Shown: positions 54,905 through 64,000 of the stretch, piece after piece | Layout of the letters: every line of letters starts with the position of its first letter | Numbering within the stretch: the first letter of the stretch is position 1 | NCBI GenBank assembly: GCA_037974335.1 | Contig: CM075760.1 | Coordinates: 24,785,538-24,849,537, forward strand | Reading direction: 5' to 3' | Length of the DNA: 64,000 nucleotides | Source of the DNA: Prionace glauca | Taxonomy: Eukaryota; Chordata; Chondrichthyes; Carcharhiniformes; Carcharhinidae | Made by a program: the position numbers and the translations under genes | The notes under the pieces: generated by a model | What the model saw: only the letters and a program-made list of their open reading frames with translations | The model's database searches: none | What the model was told of the DNA's origin: nothing

Positions 54905-55370
54905 CTGAAATTTTGTCCTTGGTGTTTCCATTGTACTCATTCTGTCTCATTTTTTTTTTCCATTTGTTCCCGCTCTCTGTCTCTATATTTTTGTGTCTCT
55001 CTGTCTCTGGTTGTTTCCTTCTGCCTCACCTTTTGACTCATGTTTCCGCTTTGTCTCCCTCTACTCTCTTATTACAACCTCCAATCTTCCTCCGTCTCCC
55101 TTTCTCATTCACTGTATATCACCATTTTCCCCACTCTCTATCCCTATCTATCTTGCTTTGTGTGAGTTTCTCTCTGTCTCTGTTCTTTCTCTCTTTCTGC
55201 CTGCTTCTGTACCTACTAGAAACTATTTCAATCACTGTTGCTCTCCATGTCTTGTGCTTTTCTCTCTCTCTGACAATCTATCCCTCTCACTATCACTCTC
55301 ACTGTTGCTAACACTGCTCTCTCTCTTTATCTGTCACTTTTTCTGTCTCTGTGAGACAGTTTTATTTATT
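54905..55370 (+). repeat. Pyrimidine-rich flank downstream of receptor gene 3
   Basis: CT-rich text paralogous to 36360-36880 (TTTCTCATTCACTGTATATC against TTTCTCATTCCCTGTATCTT). It ends about 30 bp from the gene 3 stop, as in gene 1. Confidence 0.7.
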
Positions 55371-55400
55371 TTTTACAGTATGAATCCCCAACAGGAAGAG

Positions 55401-58400
55401 TCAGGGATCTTGTGTTTGTAGTTTCCTCTGAGGGTGAATTGAGTTGAACAATTGTAGTATAGGATATTTCATTAGATCTTTTAGCTGCTCTCTGAAGTGA
55501 GTCTGTGTCACAGCATAAATGGCAGTGTTTGTACAGCAACTTGTGAGTTGCAGCATGAAGCCCAATTCCATAACGAAAAGATTTAACCATACTGACTGAT
55601 AGCCCAAGCCATGCATACGTATCCATAGTGAATAAACCATTAATGTCGACCATAAGATGATGAAATTGGCTGAGATAGCAAGTAGTAAAATGATGGATTT
55701 CCTTCTACTCTCCATCTCTGGGTCTCTGGGATTCTCCCCACTGCTGTGAGCCCGGAGTCTCCCACGGGCTCTGCTGCTCACTAAAATGTGCCTGACAGTG
55801 AGAGCATTGAGCAGCAGAATCAGCACGAATGGGACACACGGAGTTACAATGTTGTGGAGGAACTCGATTGTTCCCCAGATATCAGATTTAGCAGCATCCA
55901 GTATAAAATCACAAAACCACGGGTTATTCGACAGCCAATATCTACTTAGTAACATAAAATACCAGAAAATGTTCTTTAAACAGCTCAGCACCGTCACTGT
56001 TCCTAGAACCACAGCTGCCGATTTCTCAGTGCAATATTTACTTTTCAGCTTGGGGCAGCAAATGGCCACAAATCGATCAAAGGTGAAAGTGACGGTGAAC
56101 CAGACAGAACAGTCAGTGGCAGCATAAAGCAGGACGGCGTGGATGTTACACACGGGGAGCGACAGCAGGAAAGAAAACTGTTCCGGATATAGAATGGGAA
56201 TGTGTCTCAATATCAAGTCGAGGATAATGACCAGCAGATCCCCCGCTGACATGGCCACCAGGTAACGAGTGACACATTTGGACAGACCACAGTTTCTGCT
56301 CATCAGTGTCACAATTGTGATTATGTTCACTGTCAAGAAGGGAAATAAAGAATAAAATTAGATATGATTCATGGAAAGAAATTATCATTTAGATTGAGGA
56401 TGGGTTAAAATGAAAGAAATATATATACACTCACATAAAATCACTATTTAAATAAAATCCAGCACGTCTTTTGCAGTGTGAGGGGAAAATGGAACATCTG
56501 GAGGAAACCTCTACAGACACAGGGAAAATCTTCAAACTCCACATCGACATTGACCAACCCTGGGATTGAATGTGTGTGCCTGATCCTGTGAGTCAGCAGT
56601 GCCAACCACTCCATTGTAGCAACACAATTGTACTCATTTGGGAGAGAGCTTTCTGGGGAGTCCTTAACATTGTCCCTTACTCAACTACAGCTAAATAGGC
56701 TCTCTACCATGTGGAGGATTTGCAGCGTAAGAAGGCTGAGGGAGTGAACCCTGACAGAAAACCCGGATTGGAGTCCTGTAGGTGGTAATCCGTTGTCTCT
56801 CAGACAACTTAGTGACAAGTCCCGCAACAGAACTGGTACCAAACAGTGCTGGTTTGACCCTGGCCTCTGGACAATACTAACAGTTGGCAGAGGAAGATCC
56901 TGATGCCTTGATAACACAGAATCTCTATTATATTTATACGAAACTGTACCCTGGAGAGGAGACCACAACATTGTGGTCATCGTTAATAGGACACAGGAAG
57001 AAATAGTAATCTCACACTCAATTGGCACAGAGCACAAGTACTCGTGTTTTCTCTCACCAGTGGATGAATACTTCAAGGTTCAGAGAATAGTTGTCGTCCA
57101 TAATAGTCAATGCGATTGCTGCTGCCCCACTTTGATCCACTGGATCATCCCGTTCCATGAGTCCTCTCTCAGCAGGAAGATTGCCAATCTAGGCACCAGC
57201 TAAAAACTCAAAGGCCAGTACCAAAGGAAAAACCAAGCAGCCTGCCTTAATAACTGTCGCCTGGTAACTCTGACATTCGATATTATGAAATGCATCAAAA
57301 GGTTTGTCATGGCATGCATCAGTTCCGGCTTCTCTGATTGCCTGGATCCACTACAGTTCACCTACATCCACAATAGGGCCACAAATGCCATCTCCCTGAC
57401 CCTACAGTCAACCCTGTAACACCGACTTGTGTTTATCGACTGAGCCTGCAACACCATTATTCCTAAAAAAAAACTCGTATCCAAGGTGTATGATCTGGGT
57501 CTTGGCTTTTGCCTCTGCAATTTGATTCTGAACTTCCTGACGCGCAGACAGCAATAATTAAGGGCAGTCAACAACACTCCTCCACAATCATCCTCAACTG
57601 TGCTGCTCCATAAAGCTGTGTCCTCGGCCCCTTGCTATACTCATACCCTGGTGGCTGTGTGGCCAAATTCCCCTCCAACTGGATTTCCAAGTTCGCTGAT
57701 GACACCTGCAGTGGGTCAGAACTGAAAAAAACGATGAGACCGAGAACAAGGAAGAGACAGAAAATCTGGGTGAATTGGGGCGACAACAATAATCTCTTCC
57801 TCAATGTCAACAAAGCAAATTGACTTTTGGAAACATAGTGGAGCACATGTCCCTATCTACATCAGTGGGATGAAGTTGAAATGGTTGGGAGCTTCAGGTT
57901 TTAGGGTCCAGATCACCGACAACCTTCCCTGCTTCCTCCATGACGACCCTATAATTAAAAAAAATCTACAAACGCCTGTATTTTCTCAGATGTTTATGGA
58001 CACATGGCATCTCAGCTGCGACTCTCACCAACTTTTACAGACGCTCCATAAAGAACATTCTAGCTTGGTATGAATGCCTCAAAGCGTGGTGAATACAGAC
58101 CAGTCCATCAATCAAACCAAGTTTCCACTTATTGATCCTGTCTGAACTTCCCGTTGCCTCACAAAAGCAACAAAGCAAATTGAGGAATAGTGCACTACGG
58201 ACATCAAATCTTCCCACTTGTTCCATCAGAGAAAAAAAAGATTTAAAAATGTGTGAGTACATGTACCAACCAACTGATTGAATGCAGTATGTTTTGTTTG
58301 TATGGCACTTAAGCAACCACATTTTTCACTGTATCTCCTATATTATGAAATGCATCAAAAAAGTTAGTCATAGTATGAATCAATTCCAGCCTCCAGATTG

Positions 58401-59687
58401 CCTTCATATCCTATAGTTCCCCTACCTCCCCAACAGGTCCACAGATACCATCTCCCTGGCCCCACAGTTTAATCTCTAACACTGTAACCGTGTACATAGA
58501 GAAGGAGTGACTGCAGAATGTAACGTTGCAACCATAACTAGTGTGAAATAAAAGATCATTTAATGCGATGTGGGTCCATTACAACATCTGATGGCAGCAG
58601 AGAAGAAGCTGTTCTTGAGTCAGCAGCATGGTGGTATAATGTTTAGCACTGCTGTCTCACAGGACCTGAGTTTGATTCCCGGCTTGGATCACATATTTAT
58701 TACATGTGAAAATAATAAACCAAATCAAATCGGTCTTTCGCATCTCAAGTGCCCTGGCCTTACCAATGAACTTATGAAGGTGATGATATACACAGGACAG
58801 CTGTGATGAAGAATGGATTTACAAGACTCAGGGTTGACATTGGGGAGCTGTGAGAAACTGGACTGGCTTAAAGTGGATTCTTTCCAGAGAAACATCACAC
58901 GTTCTTGGAATAGGATGAATCCCAACAGGTATTTTTATATCAACTTCCCTGCAATGTTATTATTTGCATGCTTGTGACATTGATGAATAAATTTCACATT
59001 GTATGAAATATGTTTTCTCTGTGAGATCCTGCTGTGCACACATGATCAATAAAATGGATTCTGGGGCCCCGTGATGGGTAGGTGATTAGAAGTGAACTGG
59101 TGTTACATGTAAAATGTAACAGGTAAAAAAGGAAAAAATGATTCTGCCTTGATCTTCTTCTCATGAAGGAATAATATTTGAGGTCACATGTCTATGGAAA
59201 GTCACAGCACACAAAAAAAAATCCTAGCCATAGGCCCTCAGACAATTATCAATTGTCAGTTGCTGAAAGAATTAATAACTGGATACATAGATTCAACAGA
59301 AACATCAAGAGCAACAAACCGAGTACAGTAAAAAACAAGAAAATCAATATAATTAAACAACCTTTTCTAGAGTTAGGAACTGAATACAGGGGATGGGACT
59401 TTACAGCCTCACACTTCCCAAAACTGCAAAATCCCACCCATATTCAACAGACATTCCAATGCTTCGTCCCTTGCCTGCTCCAATTCCCGTGGCAGTTGGA
59501 CCGGTACAATTCCAGCCAGGGACTTACCCGGAACACCAATAATCGCCAGGAGGGGATAATAGAAGCATTGAATCATGTACAGTACAAATAGAATCCGATC
59601 AGCTGGCATTATCCACAAGTTATCTGTTGTAAACCACGAAATCCAATAGGATAAACTCCTGTCCTTGGTTGGAACATTCCAATCCAT
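55401..59687 (-). CDS. GPR139-like: GPR139-like G-protein-coupled receptor, gene 3 (two exons)
   Basis: Predicted rhodopsin-class receptor of about 362 residues, closely related to gene 1. Exon 2 is 55401-56329 (acceptor CCTTCTTGACAG). Exon 1 is 59528-59687 (donor CCGGGTAAGT). The split codon G|TG again gives GVPVN. TM2 has AMSAGD (D84), C114 precedes TM3, DRF is at 138-140, the third loop is SSRARGRLRAHSSGENPRD, ESRRKS precedes TM6, and TM7 reads NTAIYAVTQTHFREQ. It ends RKLQTQDP, longer than gene 1. Frames are intact. The 3198-bp intron holds the SINE and LINE pieces shared with gene 1 plus about 1.2 kb more. The ligand is unknown; the GPR139 family in mammals senses aromatic amino acids. 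The start at MDW is inferred from the gap-free exon 1 match. Confidence 0.88.
56470..56625 (-). mobile_element. V-SINE 5' half in intron of gene 3
   Basis: The reversed core and head (GGAAACCTCTACAGACACAG, ATCTTCAAACTCCACATCG, GTCAGCAGTGCCAACCACTC) lie at the place matching 37975-38145. Confidence 0.7.
56825..58330 (+). mobile_element. L2-like LINE, RT to near the 3' end, in intron of gene 3
   Basis: Decayed RT text in forward order: ATTATGAAATGCATCAAAAG, TGGATCCACTACAGTTCACC, CTCCTCCACAATCATCCTCA, GATTTCCAAGTTCGCTGATG (active-site region), CAGATCACCGACAACCTTCC, GCGACTCTCACCAACTTTTAC and ATTGATCCTGTCTGAACTTCC. No long frame. Its first 600 bp are shared with the gene 1 intron. The 3' end proper (compare 5998-6295) is degraded. 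Confidence 0.65.
58335..58500 (+). mobile_element. Second L2-like LINE RT scrap
   Basis: ATTATGAAATGCATCAAAAAAG, CAACAGGTCCACAGATACC and CATCTCCCTGGCCCCACAG repeat the segment at 57285-57400, so a second L2 fragment follows the first. Confidence 0.55.
58622..59010 (+). mobile_element. V-SINE head and L2-like tail, split
   Basis: The head at 58622-58700 (TTTAGCACTGCTGTCTCACA, GAGTTTGATTCCCGGC as B box) and tail at 58930-59010 (CAACTTCCCTGCAATGTTAT, GCATGCTTGTGACATTGATG) correspond to the intact copy at 38995-39310. The core is replaced by unrelated text. Confidence 0.55.
59528..59687 (-). CDS. GPR139-like: Receptor gene 3, exon 1 (N-terminus and start of TM1)
   Basis: Codes for 53 residues plus one base: MDWNVPTKDRS, SYWISWFTTDNLWIMPADR, ILFVLYMIQC and FYYPLLAIIGVP, then donor GTAAGT. 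It is the same length as gene 1 exon 1, with YWI, FT.DN, MP.D and LAIIGVP shared. The chosen ATG lies in the last unit of the 42-bp repeat. The alternative is the MP methionine at 59609. The frame is open upstream to 59873. Confidence 0.72.
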
Positions 59688-59800
59688 TGTTTTCAGATTC
59701 TGATCCATTGGTGGAACATTCCAATTCATTGTTCCCAGATTTTGATCCATTATTGGAACATTCCAATTCGTTGTTCCTCGTTTCTGATCTCTCTTCTCCC
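59680..59800 (-). repeat. 42-bp minisatellite at the 5' end of receptor gene 3
   Basis: Three units anchored at 59694, 59736 and 59778, 42 bp apart (CAGATTCTGATCCATTG-type). Orthologous in position to the four units of gene 1. The minus-strand frame is open across it. Confidence 0.85.
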
Positions 59801-60119
59801 TTCCACTCTCTCCACAGCCGCTGATCTCTGTTAGTTTGGAGTTATCGCTCCCGCTGACTCTATGGGACAACACATTGAACGGAATCCCTTATTAATGGAA
59901 GTGAGAAATCCCTCCAGGCACACTAATCGGATCCATGGAGACTCACATCAATTACAGTCACTAAACAAACAGCTTCACTTAACCCCCTTCAATCCAACAC
60001 TATCTACACACAAAGTAGAACATTTCCAGCCTAGATGGAATGTTGAGGGTCCGGGAATTGGAAGTAATGGGGGATCAGACTGAATGTTTTTTCAAAATTA
60101 TTTCGATATAACAGAGGCC
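59801..60119. promoter_or_regulatory. Conserved upstream flank of receptor gene 3
   Basis: Sequence shared with 40116-40400 upstream of gene 1: GGGACAACACATTGAACGGA, GAAATCCCTCCAGGCACAC, GATCCATGGAGACTCACATC, CAGTCACTAAACAAACAGC. It probably holds the 5' UTR and promoter, inferred from position only. No TATA box is obvious. Confidence 0.35.
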
Positions 60120-60905
60120 TCTTTGCTAGGGTTCATTTCGACAGGACAAGAATACAAAGCAGGGATGAACTGCTGAGGTTTTAAAAGACTTTGGTCAGAA
60201 CACATTCATTGTCTGCAATTTTGGGGCCCATGCCTAAGGAAGGATCTGATGGCCTTGGAGAGGGTCCAGAAAAGGTTCACAAGAATGATCCGGGGAATAA
60301 AATACTTGATCCTTGAGCAGCAACTGAGGACTCTGAGTCTGCAGTTGACAGAGATTGGAAGGATGAGGAATGGGATCTCATTGAATCCCACAGAATAATG
60401 AAAGGCCTAGATAGATTGCACAGAGAGAATATGTTTCATTAGTACAAGTGACTAGGACACGAGGGCACAGCCTCAGAGGAAAGAGAACTGGGATGTAGAG
60501 ATGTTGATATTGGACTGGGATGGGCACAGTGAGAAGTCGCACAATACCAGTTTTCCACTCACCAGATGAAGGAATAGCATTCCAAAAACTCCTGATTCCA
60601 AGTAAGCTTTTCAGATTTTAAGCTGCTGTTGTGAAAACTTCATGCTTTAGAAATGTGATGAGGAGAAATTTCTTCAGTCAGATGGTGGTGAATCTGTGGA
60701 ATTCATGGCTACACAAGATTATGGAAGCCAGGTCCCTGAGTGTATTTGAGAAAGAGGTGGATAGGTTCTTGACTGGTAAAGGGACCGAAGGTTGTGGAGA
60801 AAAAAAATGGGAAAATGGGTTTGAGTATCTTACCAGCCATAATTGAATGGTGGAGCCGGCTCGATGGGCCTAATGGCCTATTCTGTTCCCATATCTTATT
60901 CTCTT
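60120..60905 (+). mobile_element. Old CR1-A-like LINE 3' part, interrupted
   Basis: Post-RT text in forward order (GGATCTGATGGCCTTGGAGA, TTCACAAGAATGATCCGGGG, CTAGGACACGAGGGCACAGC), an insertion at 60490-60640, then AGGAGAAATTTCTTCAGTCA, GTGAATCTGTGGAATTCATG and the 3' end (GGCTCGATGGGCCTAATGG). Some residues remain readable (RRNFFSQMVVNLWNS) but frames are broken. Confidence 0.75.
60490..60640. mobile_element. Penelope-like 3' end inverted pair in a CR1 LINE
   Basis: The reversed end (TTGATATTGGACTGGGATGG, GTGAGAAGTCGCACAATACC) is followed by forward leader text (CACTCACCAGATGAAGGAAT, TTCCAAAAACTCCTGATTCC), then GCTGCTGTTGTGAAAACTTC. Same arrangement as at 35514 and 51247, but older and shorter. 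Confidence 0.6.
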
Positions 60906-61234
60906 AGGGTTATCATGGTTGTGGGTTTTAGATGTGGTTAGCATTAATCAGGATTGATATAGACTGCTACATCCAGGCTGTAGGCGATCTCATGCACGCT
61001 TATGCAGAGAAAATCCTTAGTAAGCGATTGCACACAGGTCGATATCACGGCATTACGGACAGTACGGTGTTAGAGAGAGTCCCCAGATAGAACTATCTCT
61101 CAGTGTCACGGTCAGTGCAATTTTCACATTGAAATATTCCTTCGTGTTACACACAGAAGAACCTTCTCAACAGGCTTCACATCGATCTTTCCCTTTATTT
61201 TCAATTGTGAGGTTGTAAGGAGGCAAGAGTGAGT
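60906..61234. other. Unassigned stretch, no gene seen
   Basis: Nothing recognised. Confidence 0.45.
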
Positions 61235-61620
61235 TGAGGACAGTGTTGGAGAAGGACACTGGAACACCTAAAGAGTCAGCAGCCACTTGACAACAGTGTG
61301 AGGGGGGGGGGGGACAGTGAGACAGCGGGACACACAGGCAGCACATTGAGGAGAGTGTGAGAGGGGAACACTGGAACACTGCGACAAACAAGCAGGACCT
61401 TGAGGAGAGTGTGAGAGAGGTCACTGGGACACTGGGGCAAACAGTCATCACCTTGAGGAGAGGGTGAGAGGGAGGCACTGGGACACTGGGACAGACAGTC
61501 AGCACATTGAGCAGACTGTGAGATGGAGGCACTGGGACAGACAGTCAGCACCTTGAGCTGAGTGTGAGAGGGGGGCTCTGGGACAGAGAGCAAGCACCTT
61601 GAGGAGAATTGAAAGGGTGA
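61235..61620 (+). repeat. Minisatellite of about 45-60-bp units
   Basis: Six or so units of the form GAGAGTGTGAGAGG, then CACTGGGACACTGGGACAGA, then CAGTCAGCACCTTGAG. Unit length varies because the ACACTGGG part is repeated or lost. The minus-strand frames (CPSVPV repeats) are products of the repeat, not proteins. Confidence 0.8.
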
Positions 61621-61639
61621 CATAGAAGATTCAAGCCAC

Positions 61640-62269
61640 AGGTGGAGTTATGCAGCGCTGGGACCGGGACCGTTTGTTTATGTCCTGTGGTGCTAAGGAT
61701 TCTCTTCAATATCGACTCCACAGTCAGGTGTCAGGGAACACAACTCTTTACTCCGTCTGTTCACACAATTCTCCAAATATTGACTGCCCAATCTGGGAGG
61801 ATCCTACAGCTCGCCCCAGTCCTGAGATCGCATGGCCTGTTCCCTGAAAGGAATGCCCCAACATATATACAACACTCCTCCCCTGGAAGTAACAATCCCC
61901 ACCCCCAATACGTGTGCGAACAATTGAATATTTTTCTTTATTCGCTTCATACAGGCTTGGTGCAGAATCCACAGCATATTTCCAATTCAATACAGCCCAC
62001 TGTTTATTCCTGGTCCTTATGTGTATCTCACATAGATCTGATCAGGGGGAGAGACAATCACTTGGGAGTTGATGCCTGGAGACTGGAGTCAGTTTTAAAA
62101 TCCTCTCTGGCGAGTGAGGCCTCGATGAACCCTCCAACATTTGATCCTCTTCTGTCCCATCGTCAATAACCAATGTCGAGTTCCCTGTCCTCTCCATGAG
62201 TAGAGGAGCTGTTAATTCCAGGCCTCCCTGGCCTCTCGCGTAATAGAACAGAGAGAAGAGGAGGTGGCA
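61640..62269. other. Unassigned stretch, possible LTR-like text
   Basis: GTGTCAGGGAACACAACTCT and ATATACAACACTCCTCCCCTG have an LTR-like look, but no partner copy or internal region is seen, so no call is made. Confidence 0.3.
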
Positions 62270-63260
62270 AGCATCTAACCTCAGGTAGGAGTAAAATCGA
62301 AAGTTGACAAGGATGAAAAGGGAAATGCAGGACTGAGTGTGTTGTACCCAAATATGTGCAGTGCACTGAACGAAGTATATGGCATTGTTGCAGGCATTGA
62401 AATTGGCCTGTATGATGTTATGGGCATCACGGAGACATGACAACAAGGGGACCAGGGCTTTTATCGAAATACCCAAAGGAATATGTCCTATCGGAAGGAC
62501 AGGCAGATGAGCAAAGGAGGGGGTGTTGCATTGCCAGTGAGGAATGAAGCTAAATCGATAGCAAAAAGCCACAGAGAATCAAAAGTAATAGAATCTCTGT
62601 CGGTGGAGTTGAGGTATCACAAATATAAAAAGCCCCTGAGTTCGGTACAAGCCCCTTCTACCAGCAGTCAGTGTGTGGGCAGAGTCGGGAGGCACAGGTT
62701 AGTGTAGTGGCCATCACTAAGCCGAAGGTTCTGGGGAAAATGAAAGCTCTGAAGGTGGATAAATCATTTGGACCAAATGGACTACACCTCAGCGTTCTAA
62801 AATAGATAGCTGAGGAAATTGTACAGGCAATGGTGATGATCTTACAGGAACCAGTGGAGGGAGGGACAGTACCAGCAGACTGGAAAGTAGCTAATGTAAC
62901 TCTGTTGATTAAAAAAGGGAGGGAGGCAGCAGGTGGTAAATTATAGACCGGTTAACCTGACTTCGATCATTGGCGAGATTTTAGATTTCATTATTAAAGA
63001 TGAGGTCGCAGAAGTGCTGATAAAATAGGACTGAGTCAATACGGCTTTGTCATGGGGAGTGCATGTCGAACAAATCTGTTAAGAGTTCTTTGAGGAGGTA
63101 ACAAGGAAGTTAGATAGGGAGAACAAGTGGGCCTGATTTATTTCGATTCGCAGAAGACCATTGATAAGAAGCTGCATCGGAGACTGTTAAATAAATTAAG
63201 TGCCAACGGTGTTGAGAGCAAGATCCTGGCATGGAGCGAGTATTGGCTGACTGGCAGAAT
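62270..63260 (+). mobile_element. CR1-like LINE (LINE-C), endonuclease and RT pieces
   Basis: 62330-62640 encodes endonuclease-like text (NVCSALNEVYGIVAGIEIG, YDVMGITET, RKDRQMSKGGGVALPVRNE). After an internal gap, 62740-63255 encodes the RT start: KALKVDKSFGPNGLHLSVL, VPADWKVANVTLLIKKG, SQYGFVMGSACRTNLL and a motif A region. Stops and frame changes are frequent, so it is inactive. It is the only endonuclease domain of a LINE visible in forward text. Confidence 0.65.
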
Positions 63261-63261
63261 A

Positions 63262-63352
63262 CAGTAAAAAGTCTGACAACACCAGGTTTAAGTCCAACCG
63301 CTTTATTTGATAGTACACCCACTAACTAGTGAGTGTACCTTAAACCTGGTGT
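63262..63352. mobile_element. Penelope-like 3' end inverted pair, trimmed
   Basis: CAGTAAAAAGTCTGACAACACC and GGTTTAAGTCCAACCGC face the mirrored CCTTAAACCTGGTGTT across TAGTGAGTGTA. The right arm ends at GGTGTT, where the CR1-D LINE starts, so the LINE probably cut it. Confidence 0.7.
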
Positions 63353-63353
63353 T

Positions 63354-64000
63354 AGAACATAGAACATAGAACATTACAGCGCAGAACAGGCCCTTCGGCC
63401 CACAATGTTGCGCCGACCAGTTACAAAACAATGACCCACTAGCCTAAACCAATCCCTTTTCATCCATAAACCTATCCACAGATCTCTTAAACGCCCCCAA
63501 ACTAGGTGCATTTACAACTGCAGCTGGCAGGGCATTCCAGTCCCTCACCACCCTCTGGGTAAAGAACCTACCCCTGACATCTGTCCTATAACTACCCCCC
63601 CTTAATTTAAAATCGTGCCCCCTCGTGCTAGCTTTCTCCGCCCTAAGAAAAAGGCTATCACTATCTACCCTGTCTAAACCTCTAATCATCTTATATGTTT
63701 CAATGAGATCCCCTCTTAGCCGCCTTCTTTCCAGCGAAAACAACCCCAAATCTCTCAGTCTCTCCTCATAGGATCTCCCCTCCATACCAGGCAACATCCT
63801 GGTAAACCTCCTCTGCACCCTCTCCAAAGCCTCTACATCCTTCCTGTAATGTGGGGACCAGAACTGCACACAAAACTCCAAGTGTGGCCGCACCAGAGTT
63901 GTGTACAGTTGCATCATGACGCTGCGACTCCTAAATTCAATCCCCCTACCAATAAACGCCAAGAAATAGTATGCCTTCTTAACAATCTTATCTACTTGAT
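63354..64000 (-). mobile_element. CR1-D LINE 3' part, runs off the window
   Basis: A 172-residue frame (63444-63962) covers the post-RT region: FRSRSVMMQLYTTLVRPHLE, RRFTRMLPGMEGRSYEERL, TRGHDFKLRGGSYRTD, RDWNALPAAVVNAPSLG. The 3' end (GAACATTACAGCGCAGAAC) is at 63354. Frame intact where visible. Confidence 0.88.

Noticed and set aside
61167-61623. Minus-strand frames with CPSVPV-type repeats
   Set aside because: Product of the minisatellite at 61235-61620; unit length is not a steady multiple of three.
61640-62269. Possible solo LTR
   Set aside because: It has an LTR-like look only; no second copy, internal region or clear target duplication was found.

Overview
The window looks like vertebrate nuclear DNA, most likely from an elasmobranch (shark or ray). 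The evidence is V-type SINEs of the HE1 kind, several CR1-type LINE families, an L2-like LINE, Penelope-like elements with a GIY-YIG domain, and a cluster of intron-containing GPR139-like receptor genes. The species call rests on family resemblance from memory, not on a search. There are no bacterial or viral-genome features. Most of the sequence is layered transposon remains and minisatellites, with few host genes.

The host genes are on the right. Three GPR139-like seven-transmembrane receptor loci lie on the minus strand, about 9-10 kb apart. Gene 1 (36927-39964) and gene 3 (55401-59687) each have a short first exon and a long second exon joined in phase by consensus splice sites. The middle locus (46904-47798) keeps the second exon only and is frameshifted. 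Genes 1 and 3 sit in a duplicated block (about 36.3-40.4 kb and 54.9-60.1 kb) that also shares intronic SINE and LINE pieces, a 42-bp minisatellite over the N-terminal coding or leader region, and a pyrimidine-rich 3' flank. On the left, two well-formed small exons (21777-21923 and 22217-22292, plus strand) suggest part of an unrecognised host gene.

Layout: 1-36 kb is a mosaic of CR1, L2-like and 'LINE-B' fragments, V-SINEs and a second tRNA-derived SINE ('SINE2'), with tandem repeats (a dispersed 28-bp family, an 84-bp array at 25-27.5 kb and a TG tract). A Ty3/gypsy fossil lies at 33.8-35.4 kb. From 40.4 to 54.9 kb lie Penelope-like elements, more CR1 copies, and an array of ATTGGCTGAG motifs beside the receptor pseudogene. 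From 60 to 64 kb are further CR1 elements, another minisatellite and a LINE fragment with endonuclease and reverse-transcriptase pieces.

The working names CR1-A, CR1-D, CR1-E, CR1-F, LINE-B, LINE-C and SINE2 are mine, used to link related copies within this window. A recurring theme is elements that copy each other's 3' ends (V-SINE with CR1 or L2 tails, SINE2 with the LINE-B tail) and Penelope-like 3' ends inserted as inverted, hairpin-like pairs.
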